This document shows positions 42,866 through 52,668 of a stretch of 64,000 bases of DNA, in pieces. The DNA is from JAAYRQ01 sp035647235. Its GTDB lineage: Bacteria; Bacillota; Syntrophomonadia; Syntrophomonadales; Syntrophomonadaceae. Where the stretch lies: NCBI GenBank assembly GCA_964514235.1, contig CAZEPV010000004.1:62001-126000 (forward strand), in the 5' to 3' direction. Under the pieces are notes generated by a model, which made no database searches, had not been told where the DNA came from, and was given only the letters and a program-made list of their open reading frames with translations. Within the stretch, counting starts at the first letter, position 1. Each line of letters starts with the position of its first letter. A program made the translations under genes and the position numbers.

Positions 42866-43885
42866 TTAAAAAGATTTTTTGGGAGTTATTAATACCCTTC
42901 TTAGAACATCTATTCTTTCTAAGACTTTGCCTGTACCCCTAGCTACAGCAAGCAGCGGTTCTTCACAAATATATACCGGCATATTAGTTTCTTGACTTAT
43001 CAACTTGTCCAATCCCCTTAAAAGCGCACCCCCGCCTGCCATCACAATACCTCGATCCATTATATCCGAAGCTAATTCAGGTGGGGTTCTTTCTAAACAT
43101 ATTTTGATGCCGTCAATTATAGCTGCAACTGTTTCCGCTAGTGCCTCCTGTATCTCCAGGGAAGAAATTTTAATAGTTTTGGGTAAGCCAGAAACTAAAT
43201 CCCTACCCCTAACCTCTAATAATTCTTCTGGGCCTTCCCAATATGCGGAACCAATAGTAGTTTTTATATCTTCTGCACTCCGCTCTCCAATGAGCAAAGA
43301 ATAATTCTTCCTAAGATGACCAATTATAGCCTCGTCCATATTGTCTCCAGCAACTCGGACCGATTTAGCAGTTACTACTCCACCTAATGAAATAACTGCT
43401 ACCTCAGTAGTACCTCCACCAATATCCACGATTAAATTACCCGTAGGTTCATGTACTGGTAACTCTGCGCCTATAGCTGCTGCCATAGGTTCCTCGATTA
43501 AGTAGGCTTCTTTAGCCCCACCCTGGAGAGCAGCTTCACGTACAGCCCTTTCCTCGACTGTAGTACAGCCAGTAGGAATACTGATTATAACTCTAGGACG
43601 CATAAATGGGGTCCTTTGTCCTAATGCTTTGGTTATAAAATATTTAAGCATAGCCTGTGTAATATCGAAATCTGCAATAACACCATCTTTCATTGGTCTA
43701 ATTGCCACTATATTACCAGGGGTTCTGCCTATCATCTGTTTTGCTTCCTCACCGACTGCTAAAACTTTTCCATTATCATTTTGTATAGCAACTACTGAAG
43801 GTTCAGTCATGACTACACCCTTACCCTTAACATGAACTAAAGTATTAGCTGTGCCTAAATCTATACCCATATCTTTTCCAAACAA
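42866..43885 (-). CDS. mreB: Rod-shape-determining actin homologue MreB
   Basis: Bacterial actin that guides cell-wall elongation. 339 aa with phosphate-1 GIDLGTANTLVHVKGKGVV, phosphate-2 NLIVDIGGGTTEVAVISLGG, and the adenosine motif GIVMAGGGALLRGLDKLI. First gene of mreB-mreC-mreD-mrdA, 22 nt downstream of radC. Confidence 0.97.
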   Translation of the reverse strand: MFGKDMGIDLGTANTLVHVKGKGVVMTEPSVVAIQNDNGKVLAVGEEAKQMIGRTPGNIVAIRPMKDGVIADFDITQAMLKYFITKALGQRTPFMRPRVIISIPTGCTTVEERAVREAALQGGAKEAYLIEEPMAAAIGAELPVHEPTGNLIVDIGGGTTEVAVISLGGVVTAKSVRVAGDNMDEAIIGHLRKNYSLLIGERSAEDIKTTIGSAYWEGPEELLEVRGRDLVSGLPKTIKISSLEIQEALAETVAAIIDGIKICLERTPPELASDIMDRGIVMAGGGALLRGLDKLISQETNMPVYICEEPLLAVARGTGKVLERIDVLRRVLITPKKSF

Positions 43886-43907
43886 TTTTCCTATTCCTCC
43901 TTAAAAA

Positions 43908-44597
43908 TTAAACCAGGTTTTTTGCCTTTAGACTTGTATAACAATTATCACCTATAATAATATGATCGAGAACTGGTATGCCCATTAATGCACCTGCTTC
44001 TATTAAATCTTTAGTAATCTTAATATCCTCTGGGCTAGGAGTTGGATCACCACTAGGGTGATTATGTACTAAAATAATAGAGGCTGCACTAATTTTAACC
44101 GCAGTCTTAAAAACTTCCCTAGGATGAACTATCGAACTATGCAGTCCCCCAACTGAAATATCCTGCATTTTAATAACCCCATTTTTGCGGTCTAAATATA
44201 AGGCTCTAAAGTATTCGCGGTCAAAATATTTCATTTCCTCCATAACCATATTCTTTACATCTTCAGGTGATTTTATATAAATCCTATCATAAGTAATAGT
44301 TGCCACCCTTTCCCCTAATTCAAAGGCAGCTTTAATCTGGACAGCCTTGGCTTGTCCTATACCTTTCTCTTCCTTTAGCTCCTCGATGCTAGCTTTTTTA
44401 AGATTTCGTAAATCCCCATACTTTTTCATTAAATTATCTGCTAACTCAATAGCAGTTATTTTCCTAGTCCCCATACCAATAATAATGGCTAAAAGTTCCG
44501 ATTCGTTAAGACTACCAACCCCTAAATTAAGCATCTTCTCCCTAGGACGCATACTAGGTGGCATCTCTTTAATCGTTAATTTATATTCCTCTATCAT
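43908..44597 (-). CDS. radC: RadC family JAB/MPN domain protein
   Basis: Despite its name it has no proven repair role. An N-terminal helix-hairpin-helix-like region (about 30-75; ATKxLGVG-type LREKGIGQAKAVQIKAAFEL) precedes the JAMM metalloprotease-like motif VHNHPSGDPTPSPEDIKIT with its upstream Glu in HPREVFKTA. About 229 aa from the ATG at 44595-44597 with GGGGG 5 nt upstream; the maf 3' end is overlapped. Order maf-radC-mreB is conserved in Firmicutes. Confidence 0.94.
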   Translation of the reverse strand: MIEEYKLTIKEMPPSMRPREKMLNLGVGSLNESELLAIIIGMGTRKITAIELADNLMKKYGDLRNLKKASIEELKEEKGIGQAKAVQIKAAFELGERVATITYDRIYIKSPEDVKNMVMEEMKYFDREYFRALYLDRKNGVIKMQDISVGGLHSSIVHPREVFKTAVKISAASIILVHNHPSGDPTPSPEDIKITKDLIEAGALMGIPVLDHIIIGDNCYTSLKAKNLV

Positions 44598-45180
44598 CAG
44601 CACCCCCTAGTATATTAATATTTTGTTCTTTTAGCATTAAATACAAGGTGGTAATAGGTAGCCCTACCACATTATAATAACATCCCTCGATTCTATCTAT
44701 TAATAAGGCCCCCCGACCTTGAATACCATAAGCGCCAGCTTTATCATATGGCTCCCTTGTTTCTACATAATAGTTAATTTCCTCGGTAGTTAAATTACGG
44801 AAAAAAACCGAAGTTTTTTCCGCCCGCACATCCATATAATTAGCTAGTGGATTATAGAGACATACGCCCGTCATCACTTGGTGTGATTTACCACTTAGTT
44901 GGCTTAAAAATTCATAGGCTTCCCCCTTATTACGAGGCTTGCCTAAGATTATATTATCACATACTACTATGGTATCAGCTGAAATAATTATATAATCCGC
45001 AAAATTCTTCGCCGCAGATTTTGCCTTTTTTCTAGCTATTCTCTTCACAGCATTCTCAGGTGATTCAGCAGCTAGTATCTTCTCATCAATTTCTACTGAA
45101 GTAGTAATGTAATTTAGTCCCAACATATTAAACATTTCATGACGGCGTGGTGATTTGGATGCCAACACTAATTTATGCAA
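44581..45180 (-). CDS. maf: Maf nucleotide pyrophosphatase
   Basis: Nucleoside-triphosphate pyrophosphatase acting on dTTP/UTP or modified nucleotides; linked to septum control in Bacillus. 199 aa: KLVLASKSPRRHEMFNMLGL at the N-terminus, IISADTIVVCDNIILGKPRN, and YNVVGLPITTLYLML at the C-terminus. TTG or ATG context near 45180; overlaps radC by 17 nt. Confidence 0.95.
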   Translation of the reverse strand: MHKLVLASKSPRRHEMFNMLGLNYITTSVEIDEKILAAESPENAVKRIARKKAKSAAKNFADYIIISADTIVVCDNIILGKPRNKGEAYEFLSQLSGKSHQVMTGVCLYNPLANYMDVRAEKTSVFFRNLTTEEINYYVETREPYDKAGAYGIQGRGALLIDRIEGCYYNVVGLPITTLYLMLKEQNINILGGADDRGI

Positions 45181-45195
45181 GTTCTAACCCCTCAA

Positions 45196-45459
45196 TTATA
45201 ATCTTTTAAAAACAAAATAAGCAATAACAAATCCTAGGATAGTAAATAAATTTATATGTAACATAAAGCCGAAATTCAAGGTAAATACCTGTAAATCCAA
45301 ATTAAAATTAGGTAATCCGATACTTTGATTCTGGCCGAACACAGATAAAGCTGGCCATAACTTAACCATAGCGTCTCCTATCCAACCTCCAATAATTCCC
45401 CCCAAAACTAATAATATTAATAATATTTGCCATCCAGGATAGGCTCTAGTTCTAGCCAC
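45196..45459 (-). CDS. DUF4321 membrane protein
   Basis: An 87-aa protein with two membrane helices: WQILLILLVLGGIIGGWIGD near the N-terminus and INLFTILGFVIAYFVFKRL at the end, joined by an amphipathic loop rich in aromatic and Asn residues. This matches DUF4321, found next to maf in many Clostridia. Function unknown. Confidence 0.87.
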   Translation of the reverse strand: MARTRAYPGWQILLILLVLGGIIGGWIGDAMVKLWPALSVFGQNQSIGLPNFNLDLQVFTLNFGFMLHINLFTILGFVIAYFVFKRL

Positions 45460-45535
45460 AAAAATGCCTCCATTATCGACAGTTTTTTAAAGTTTATCAC
45501 TAGTTACAATTAAAGACAAGATAGGTAAAAATGGC

Positions 45536-45563
45536 AAAAGCTCCCTACAAGAGAGCTTTTCAA
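45536..45563 (-). terminator. Terminator downstream of rex
   Basis: AAAAGCTC/GAGCTTTT stem with a 9-nt loop, 21-47 nt after the rex stop; only a weak T run follows on the minus strand. Confidence 0.65.
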
Positions 45564-45583
45564 GGATTTAAAATGAATTGCTG

Positions 45584-46210
45584 CTAATTATTAGCCAAGT
45601 TAAAACTCAAAACTTCCAGGTGCACAGATAAATCAACGTTTCTTAGAATTACATCACTAGGAACCCTTAAAACCTGAGGCGAAAAATTCAAAATAGTCCT
45701 AACTCCAGAATTCACCAAGCAATCTGTAACTGCTTGGGCAGCCTGACTAGGTACAGTAACAACACCGATATTTATGTTTTCCTTTTTTATTTTTGCTTCG
45801 AGTAAGTCAATAGATTCTACTTCGATTTCCCCTAATTTCGTGCCTATTACATTTGTATCAATATCTAATATAGCTTTAATATTAAAACCCCGATCTTGAA
45901 ATCCTTGATATAAAGCTAAAGCAGAACCAAGCTTACCTGCGCCTACAATTAAAACATTCCAACTTCTGTCTAATCCCAGAATCTGTAACAAGTGTCCATA
46001 TAACTCTTCCACCTTGTATCCAACGCCACGCGTACCAAATTCTCCAAAGTAGGCCAAATCTTTCCTTACTTGAGCTGAACTAACACCTACACCGGTGGCG
46101 ATATCTCCCGATGAAACAGTTTCCGTATCTTTACCCATTAACTGATATAAATACCTTGAGTAAATAGAGAGTCGCATGACAGTCGCTTCAGGTATTTTAA
46201 AAACCTTCAA
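45584..46210 (-). CDS. rex: Redox-sensing transcriptional repressor Rex
   Basis: Senses the NADH/NAD+ ratio and represses fermentation and electron-transfer genes when NAD+ is high. Winged helix at about 5-75 (PEATVMRLSIYSRYLYQLMG; SSAQVRKDLAYFGEFGTRGV) and Rossmann domain with NVLIVGAGKLGSALALYQGF, then the FSPQVLRVPSDV and NVDLSVHLEVLSF C-terminus. 208 aa from TTG at 46208-46210, 8 nt after AAAGGAG; the GTG nine bases earlier overlaps that site. Confidence 0.95.
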   Translation of the reverse strand: MKVFKIPEATVMRLSIYSRYLYQLMGKDTETVSSGDIATGVGVSSAQVRKDLAYFGEFGTRGVGYKVEELYGHLLQILGLDRSWNVLIVGAGKLGSALALYQGFQDRGFNIKAILDIDTNVIGTKLGEIEVESIDLLEAKIKKENINIGVVTVPSQAAQAVTDCLVNSGVRTILNFSPQVLRVPSDVILRNVDLSVHLEVLSFNLANN

Positions 46211-46310
46211 CTTACACACTCCTTTGAAGTAAAATATCTCCTATTATATTTTACCATTATGTGAAAAATTCCGCGATGTTTTTTAGGAAAATTCTTACCA
46301 ATTCTTAAGT

Positions 46311-47300
46311 TCATAAGAAAATAGTAATTAAATTATAGGCTAAAATAGCCACAAAAGCAGAGAAGGGAATGGTAATAAACCAGGCTATAACAATTTGGCG
46401 GGCTATATTCCATCTTACCCCCCGAAGACGTTTGGCAGCCCCTACTCCCATTATAGAGGAAGAAACTACATGGGTAGTACTGACAGGTGCCCCCATTAAA
46501 CTAGCACTATAAATAGTCAAAGAAGCAGTAAAATCAGCCGCAAAACCGTTAATAGGTTCAATCCTAAAGATTTTACCCCCCATAGTGCTAATTATTTTCC
46601 AACCCCCAGCTGCTGTGCCTGCTGCCATAGCCAAAGCACAAGCTATTTTTACCCATAGAGGTACATGGAATGTGCTAATAAGCCCCCCACTTAGAAGTAC
46701 CATAGTAATAATACCCATAGACTTTTGGGCATCATTCGAACCGTGGGCAAATGAGGCCATAGAAGCTGAAATCACTTGTAATTTACGGAATTTGTTATTA
46801 GTCTGGGCAGGTGAAGCATTCTTGAAAAGCCAAAAAAGTAGGGTCATAACTAGACTACCAGCTATAAGGCCGACAATCGGAGCGGCAATAAGTCCGACCA
46901 GTATCTTGATAAAGCCTTCCCAATTTACCGCAAAAAAACCAAATGCGGCTATAGCACCCCCACTCAAACCACCAATAAGAGCATGTGAAGAAGAGCTAGG
47001 TATGCCGAAATACCAGGTAAACAAATTCCAAAAAATAGCCCCCAAAAGGGCCGCAATTAAAAGCGAAGGGGTAATTAGTTCCGGCAATACTATGTTTCTT
47101 CCTATGGTGGCTGCTACAGCAGTACCGCTTAGGGCCCCTAGAAAATTAAGGGTTGCCGCTATAACTATAGCTTGCCGAGGTGATAAGGCTTTGGTAGAGA
47201 CCGATGTAGCTATAGCGTTAGCTGTATCGTGGAATCCATTAACATAATCGAAACATAGGGCTAAAATAACAACAGCAACTACCAGGTATATACTAAACAT
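46311..47300 (-). CDS. Inorganic phosphate transporter, Pit family
   Basis: Low-affinity metal-phosphate:H+ symporter. 329 aa, about ten helices. Signature sequences GFHDTANAIATSVSTKALSP in helix 1 and FAHGSNDAQKSMGIITMVLL in the second repeat are diagnostic. Overlaps the end of the DUF47 gene by 8 nt, giving the common DUF47-pit pair. Confidence 0.95.
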   Translation of the reverse strand: MFSIYLVVAVVILALCFDYVNGFHDTANAIATSVSTKALSPRQAIVIAATLNFLGALSGTAVAATIGRNIVLPELITPSLLIAALLGAIFWNLFTWYFGIPSSSSHALIGGLSGGAIAAFGFFAVNWEGFIKILVGLIAAPIVGLIAGSLVMTLLFWLFKNASPAQTNNKFRKLQVISASMASFAHGSNDAQKSMGIITMVLLSGGLISTFHVPLWVKIACALAMAAGTAAGGWKIISTMGGKIFRIEPINGFAADFTASLTIYSASLMGAPVSTTHVVSSSIMGVGAAKRLRGVRWNIARQIVIAWFITIPFSAFVAILAYNLITIFL

Positions 47301-47925
47301 ATTTCACTGCAATTCCCTTTAAAATATTACTTACATTTTCACAATAATCTAGGGTGGTTTCTAGATGTTCATATATCTCTTTCCATTTAATAATGTAGAT
47401 TACATCGTTAGTATTCTGAAAAAGAAGGGCCATTCCCTCACGGTAAAGACAATCACCTTCGTGTTCATAAGCCTTAATTATGTCACACGAGCGAACAATC
47501 TCAGCATTTCTAGTTCGGATATAGGGCAATTTAAAAACCGCTTCCTTTATTTCATCACATGCTTCTTCCAAAACATTTACTAATTTTAATATATGTTGAT
47601 CCTTTGTTTTACCAGCTTTATAAATTACGATTTTCTCCATGGTACCTGAAATATGATCCAAAATATTATTTAGTGCCCGACTTAAAAGTAATATATCTTC
47701 CCGATCAAAGGGGGTTATAAATGAGCTATTAATTTGGCTCATGACTGTGCGTAATATTTGGTCACCGTGTTCTTCACTAGCAATAAGTTGGTCAAGGTGT
47801 TCACTAGCCATATTCTGTTCTTCAAAATAAGATTTTAAGACTTTAGCTGCATTGCATAGGGCATAGGCCAAATCATTAAAATAAATATAAAATTTATCTT
47901 CCCTAGGTTTTAGCCTTAACAACAT
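47293..47925 (-). CDS. DUF47 (PhoU-like) partner of the Pit transporter
   Basis: A 210-aa helical PhoU-like protein. SEEHGDQILRTVMSQINSSF and ITPFDREDILLLSRALNNIL match the metal-binding helices of DUF47 (EHEGD in KAYEHEGDCLYREGM). It is thought to regulate the adjacent Pit transporter. Start ATG at 47923-47925, 8 nt after GGAGG; an upstream TTG/GTG frame is less likely. Confidence 0.92.
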   Translation of the reverse strand: MLLRLKPREDKFYIYFNDLAYALCNAAKVLKSYFEEQNMASEHLDQLIASEEHGDQILRTVMSQINSSFITPFDREDILLLSRALNNILDHISGTMEKIVIYKAGKTKDQHILKLVNVLEEACDEIKEAVFKLPYIRTRNAEIVRSCDIIKAYEHEGDCLYREGMALLFQNTNDVIYIIKWKEIYEHLETTLDYCENVSNILKGIAVKYV

Positions 47926-48015
47926 TAATAATTCCTCCTTAAACCGCACCACATCTACACTTTAATTATAGCAAAACATTAAGTTAGTCCATGTTAATAA
48001 TTTGTTAAGAAAACT

Positions 48016-49320
48016 TTAAGGAGTGGTAAATACTCGTCTAGCTTTATCAATAATAAAGAAAGAACCACACATAAGTAAATACTCTGATTTATCAAGTTTT
48101 GCTAGGCTATAATTAACCGCAGATACTATGTCTTCCTCAAGATATGCAGGTTTATCAGGATATAGTTCTTGCCAGACAGGCTGTAATCTCTGCCAATCAT
48201 TACCCCGCCTACCTTCTGGTCTAGTAATTATGCAAGCATTTGTATTGTGTCCCAAATGCTTTAATATACTATAAGCATCTTTATCATCAACTATGCCACA
48301 TAAAAGTAATTTATTTTTATGGGGCAAGAGCTTTTCTAATGCTTGATTTAGTGCTTGGGCAGCATGCGGATTATGAGCCACATCTATAATAACTAAAGGT
48401 TTATTGCTTATAACTTCTAAACGCCCAGGCAGTTCCAAAGACTTAAGGGCTTGTCTAATATGGGTTTCATTTATAAAGTAGCCCTTTTCCTGTAATGCAG
48501 AAATAGCGGTTAAGGCAGTAGTCAGATTTTCTAGTTGATAATCACCGCGCAAAGCAAAAAAGATATTTTCTAGAATATTATCACCTATTTTGAGATCTAA
48601 TTCATAACCCAATAGGCTGCAACTTCTTACCTGCAAAACATTGACCAAATTGTCTTTGAATAAAGATGCATTATTTTGGTAGGCATAATTTTCTATAATT
48701 TGTGATGCTTCAAAAGGCATTTTCCCTATTACGACTGGCACCTTTCTTTTAATAATCCCAGCCTTGTTATGGGTAATTTCCGCAAGTGTATTACCTAAAA
48801 AATTAGTATGGTCTATGGCGACACTTGTAATAATGCTAATTTCAGGCACAATTACATTAGTCGAATCGTAAATACCACCCATTCCAACCTCCATGACAGC
48901 TATATCTACTTCATTGTCTGCAAACCATTCAAAGGCTATAGCAGTCAAAACTTCAAATTCGGTTGGTCTAGCTATATTATCAGCGAATTCAGATCTAATT
49001 ACTTGCTCAATTTTATTTATATATATTTTCAGTTGGGAAGCGGGAATAGTCCAACCATCAATGGTAAACCTCTCCAAATAAGAATGAATATGGGGAGATG
49101 TAAACCTCCCCACTTTTAACCCCGCTCTACTGAGAATATTAGCTACTATTAATGAAGTAGAACCTTTCCCATTAGTTCCAGCTATATGCACATATTTCAG
49201 TTTTTTTTCGGGGTTACCTAGGGCTTGTAACAATTTCTTAATTCTGCTTAAACCAGGTTTGCTGCCCAAAGCGGTTAAATTGTATAAATAATCCCCTACT
49301 AATTCTTCAAAATTTGTAAT
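48016..49320 (-). CDS. folC: Folylpolyglutamate / dihydrofolate synthase, start unclear (probable ATT)
   Basis: Adds glutamate to folates and makes dihydrofolate. Mur-ligase-like: P-loop HIAGTNGKGSTSLIVANILS, MEVGMGGIYDSTNVI, TSVAIDHTNFLG, and C-terminal VIIDVAHNPHAAQALNQALE. About 434 aa if the frame is taken from ATT at 49318-49320. The first usual start codon is a TTG at 49267-49269 with no ribosome site, but 17 codons before it (TNFEELVGDYLYNLTAL) clearly match the FolC N-terminus. The frame overlaps the valS end by 22 nt. Translation may start at AUU or by coupling to valS. Confidence 0.9.
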   Translation of the reverse strand: MTNFEELVGDYLYNLTALGSKPGLSRIKKLLQALGNPEKKLKYVHIAGTNGKGSTSLIVANILSRAGLKVGRFTSPHIHSYLERFTIDGWTIPASQLKIYINKIEQVIRSEFADNIARPTEFEVLTAIAFEWFADNEVDIAVMEVGMGGIYDSTNVIVPEISIITSVAIDHTNFLGNTLAEITHNKAGIIKRKVPVVIGKMPFEASQIIENYAYQNNASLFKDNLVNVLQVRSCSLLGYELDLKIGDNILENIFFALRGDYQLENLTTALTAISALQEKGYFINETHIRQALKSLELPGRLEVISNKPLVIIDVAHNPHAAQALNQALEKLLPHKNKLLLCGIVDDKDAYSILKHLGHNTNACIITRPEGRRGNDWQRLQPVWQELYPDKPAYLEEDIVSAVNYSLAKLDKSEYLLMCGSFFIIDKARRVFTTP

Positions 49321-51947
49321 CGTTTTTCTATACCTTCCTTTTTTAATTTTGCTTCTTCAGCTTTACCCTTTTCTTTGGCGATTACCTCTGGAGGCGCCTT
49401 AGCCAAAAACTTTTCATTCTTTAATTTATTTGTAGCTTTAGTAAGGTCATTTTCTGCGTTTTTAAAATCCTTTTCCAAGCGGGAAATTTCCTTTTCGATA
49501 TCTATTACACCTTCCAAGGGTATATAGATTTCGACTAAGTGCGTGTGGGCCGAAACTGCCTGTTTAGGCTTAGTATCCAAAGCATCTTCTATATACAATG
49601 AAGCTAAATTCGCTAATGATTCGATATAAGAAGAATTTTGGGTGAAGATTTCCCTTTTAGCCGCATCTTTAATAATTAAAATAGCCTCAATCTTAGCCCC
49701 GGGATTAATGTTGAATTCGGCTCTGATATTCCTTATTCCCCTAACAACTTGCATAATATCTTGCATGTCATCTACAAAATCGGTCCATATTTTCTCATCA
49801 TCTGCAATGGGCCATTTATCTAGCATTATGGTCCGATTATGGCTAGGCAAGTATTGATAAATTTCTTCGGTAATAAATGGCATAAAAGGATGTAGGATTC
49901 TAAGAGTATCACTTAAAACATCATGTAAAACATTTTGTACTAGCAATCTTTCCATATTATCTTGGGGTCTAAATAGCCTGGGTTTAGCCAATTCAATATA
50001 CCAATCACAAAAATCATCCCAGATGAACTCGTATAAATTTTTGGCAGCTTCCCCATAATCATATTCTTCTAGATTTCGGGTTACAGTCTTAATAGTCTCT
50101 TGTAATCTAGAAATAATCCAATAATCTACAAGGGTTAACTTGTTTTCCACATTTATAGTTTTATAATCTTCCATATTCATTAAAACAAAACGGGATGCAT
50201 TCCAGATCTTATTAGCAAAATTACGGATACCTTCTACCTTTTCCCAGTGGAAACGTATATCATTCCCTGGCGTAACTCCAGTAATTAGGGAAAATCGCAA
50301 GGTATCTGCACCATATTTCTCTATAACCTTTATAGGGTCAATTCCATTCCCTAGCGATTTGCTCATTTTCCGACCTTGTCCATCTAAAATAAGACCATGA
50401 ATATTAACATCAGCAAAGGGTATTTCCCCCATATGCTCTATACCCGAAAAGATCATCCTTGCTACCCAGAAGAATATAATATCTCGGCCCGTAACCAAAA
50501 CACTTGTGGGATAAAAATAAGCTAAATCCTTAGTTGCTTCGGGCCAGCCCAAGGTAGAGAAGGGCCAAAGGGCACTAGAAAACCAGGTATCTAAAACATC
50601 TTCATCTTGCCTAAGATTAGTAGAATTGCATTTTGGGCAGACAGTCGGATCAGTTTTACTTACAATTACTTCTCCACAGTCATCGCAATACCATACGGGA
50701 ATACGATGTCCCCACCATAGTTGACGTGAAATACACCAATCCCGAATATTTTCCATCCAATTAATATAGGTCTTGGTAAACCTGGCGGGGATAAATTTAA
50801 TTTCACCCGCTGTGACTTTTTCTATAGCAGGTTTTGCTAGTGGTTTCATTTTTACAAACCATTGTTTAGAAATCATGGGTTCAACTATGGTTGCACATCT
50901 TTGGCAATGTCCCACGGCATGTGAGTGTTCTTCAATCTTTTCCAAATAGCCCTGCTCAGTCAAATCCTCAATAACCCTTTTGCGGCAGGCAAAGCGATCT
51001 AAGCCTTGGTAAACACCCGCATTTTCGTGCATAATGCCATGATTATCTATAACTTTAATTTGTTCTAGATTATGTCTTAGCCCCATTTCAAAGTCGTTTG
51101 GATCATGTGCAGGTGTAACTTTGACTACTCCTGTACCAAAGTCCTTATCAACATAATCATCAGCAAATATAGGAATTACTCGGTTAACTAAAGGGAGAAT
51201 TACATTTTTACCAATTAAATCTTTATACCTTTCATCTTCAGGGTGAACAGCCACACCCGTATCACCTAACATAGTTTCAGGTCTCGTAGTAGCAACTACG
51301 ATATAATCTTCTGCATCTTCTACAAAATATTTGATATGCCATAGATTCCCCGAACTATCCTCATGCTCAACCTCTATATCTGAAATAGCTGTGTTACATC
51401 TAGGACACCAATTAATAATGTAATTACCCTGATAAATTAAATCTTTTTCGTATAAATTAACAAAAACTTCCCTAACCGCTTTAGAACAACCTTCATCCAT
51501 AGTAAATCTTTCCCTAGTCCAGTCACAAGAAGATCCAAGCAGACTAAGCTGGCTAGTAATGCGGTTACCATACAAGTCTTTCCATTCCCAGACTTTTTCC
51601 AAGAATTTTTCCCGTCCTAAATCATGCCTAGTTAAACCTTCTTGGGCTAAAGCATCCTCGACTACAGCCTGGGTAGCAATACCCGCATGGTCAGTCCCTG
51701 GTAACCATAGGGTATTGTAGCCCTGCATCCTTTTAAATCTAGCTAGTATGTCCTGTAAAGTATTATCTAAAGCATGTCCCAAATGTAGTGCTCCAGTAAC
51801 ATTAGGAGGAGGCATAACTATGGAAAATGGTATTTTAGAATAATCAGCACTAGGTGCAAAAAAATCATTACTTTTCCAAAATTCATACCATTTATCTTCT
51901 ACCAGTTGTGGTTCGTAAACACTAGACAAATTATTAATATCCGCCAT
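49299..51947 (-). CDS. valS: Valyl-tRNA synthetase
   Basis: Class Ia synthetase. HIGH motif in MPPPNVTGALHLGHALDNTL (about residue 44), editing domain with VATTRPETMLGDTGVAVHPE, KMSKS in GRKMSKSLGNGIDP (about 520), the anticodon-binding domain, and a C-terminal coiled coil EKEISRLEKDFKNAENDLTK typical of ValRS. 882 aa. Unlike leuS, no T-box is visible upstream. Followed by folC, a common pair in Firmicutes. Confidence 0.97.
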   Translation of the reverse strand: MADINNLSSVYEPQLVEDKWYEFWKSNDFFAPSADYSKIPFSIVMPPPNVTGALHLGHALDNTLQDILARFKRMQGYNTLWLPGTDHAGIATQAVVEDALAQEGLTRHDLGREKFLEKVWEWKDLYGNRITSQLSLLGSSCDWTRERFTMDEGCSKAVREVFVNLYEKDLIYQGNYIINWCPRCNTAISDIEVEHEDSSGNLWHIKYFVEDAEDYIVVATTRPETMLGDTGVAVHPEDERYKDLIGKNVILPLVNRVIPIFADDYVDKDFGTGVVKVTPAHDPNDFEMGLRHNLEQIKVIDNHGIMHENAGVYQGLDRFACRKRVIEDLTEQGYLEKIEEHSHAVGHCQRCATIVEPMISKQWFVKMKPLAKPAIEKVTAGEIKFIPARFTKTYINWMENIRDWCISRQLWWGHRIPVWYCDDCGEVIVSKTDPTVCPKCNSTNLRQDEDVLDTWFSSALWPFSTLGWPEATKDLAYFYPTSVLVTGRDIIFFWVARMIFSGIEHMGEIPFADVNIHGLILDGQGRKMSKSLGNGIDPIKVIEKYGADTLRFSLITGVTPGNDIRFHWEKVEGIRNFANKIWNASRFVLMNMEDYKTINVENKLTLVDYWIISRLQETIKTVTRNLEEYDYGEAAKNLYEFIWDDFCDWYIELAKPRLFRPQDNMERLLVQNVLHDVLSDTLRILHPFMPFITEEIYQYLPSHNRTIMLDKWPIADDEKIWTDFVDDMQDIMQVVRGIRNIRAEFNINPGAKIEAILIIKDAAKREIFTQNSSYIESLANLASLYIEDALDTKPKQAVSAHTHLVEIYIPLEGVIDIEKEISRLEKDFKNAENDLTKATNKLKNEKFLAKAPPEVIAKEKGKAEEAKLKKEGIEKRLQILKN

Positions 51948-52088
51948 TTAATGAATAACCTCCTAAAAATTTTACCTTAGTTATATATATCTTACACTAA
52001 ATTTTACCTAATGAAGCACACCCATAAGAATCCCATCTTATATAAAGTCATTTTATATGATCTATCCATTCGCATTCTTAGATAAACC

Positions 52089-52649
52089 CTATTTATTAAA
52101 AAACATCGGCAATTCCTGCAAATATATTATATCAGACCTTTTGGCAGCATCTCCTTCAGCTAGAATTGCAATTTTGGCTACTACTTCACCACCAGCCTTA
52201 TTAATTAGCCTCTCTATAGCAGCTACTGATTCCCCAGTACTTATTACATCATCAATAATTACCACCTTTTTTTCCCGTATTTGTGTAACATCATCACCAT
52301 CGAAGCATACTAACTGAGTCTCTTTAGTAGTAATAGAATTCACCTTTTCTTCTATAGGATTTTCCATATAGGCCTTGACACCTTTCCTAGCCACAATATA
52401 ATTCATCCCTAGAATCCTAGATACTTCAAAAGCTAAAGGAATACCTTTAGCTTCTGCAGTTACCAAGACATCAAAATTAGGCAATTTATTTATTAATAAA
52501 GGGGCGACTTTACATATTAATTCAGTATCACCTAATATTACAAAACTCGCTATGCTCACTTCATCATTAATCGGTATAATTGGTAATTCACGAGTGAGAC
52601 CTGCAATTTCCAAAGTATAAGTCCTAGTCTTTTTAGTCAAATATTTCAC
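52089..52649 (-). CDS. Purine phosphoribosyltransferase family protein
   Basis: Type I phosphoribosyltransferase, probably adenine- or xanthine-using. 186 aa; the PRPP-binding loop is VVIIDDVISTGESVAAIERL, and LVTAEAKGIPLAFEVSRILG with YIVARKG near residues 72-92 matches the APT-like core. The N-terminal YTLEIAGLTRELPIIPINDE is a longer hood than in short APT enzymes. Lies 19 nt after a purine-permease-like gene and close to adenine deaminase, so base-to-nucleotide salvage is the likely role. Confidence 0.82.
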   Translation of the reverse strand: MKYLTKKTRTYTLEIAGLTRELPIIPINDEVSIASFVILGDTELICKVAPLLINKLPNFDVLVTAEAKGIPLAFEVSRILGMNYIVARKGVKAYMENPIEEKVNSITTKETQLVCFDGDDVTQIREKKVVIIDDVISTGESVAAIERLINKAGGEVVAKIAILAEGDAAKRSDIIYLQELPMFFNK

Positions 52650-52668
52650 CTCATTAAATTAAAACAAG

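Noticed and set aside
45596..45935. Large open frames antisense to known genes (for example opposite rng, lon, pit and katA)
   Set aside because: They mirror codon structure of the real genes, lack ribosome sites and have no family resemblance.
46220..46310. Rex operator upstream of rex
   Set aside because: TATGTGAAAAATTCCGC resembles half of TTGTGA-N6-TCACAA but the second half is missing.
51948..52088. T-box upstream of valS
   Set aside because: No TGGNACCGCG core or specifier stem; only a weak AT hairpin.
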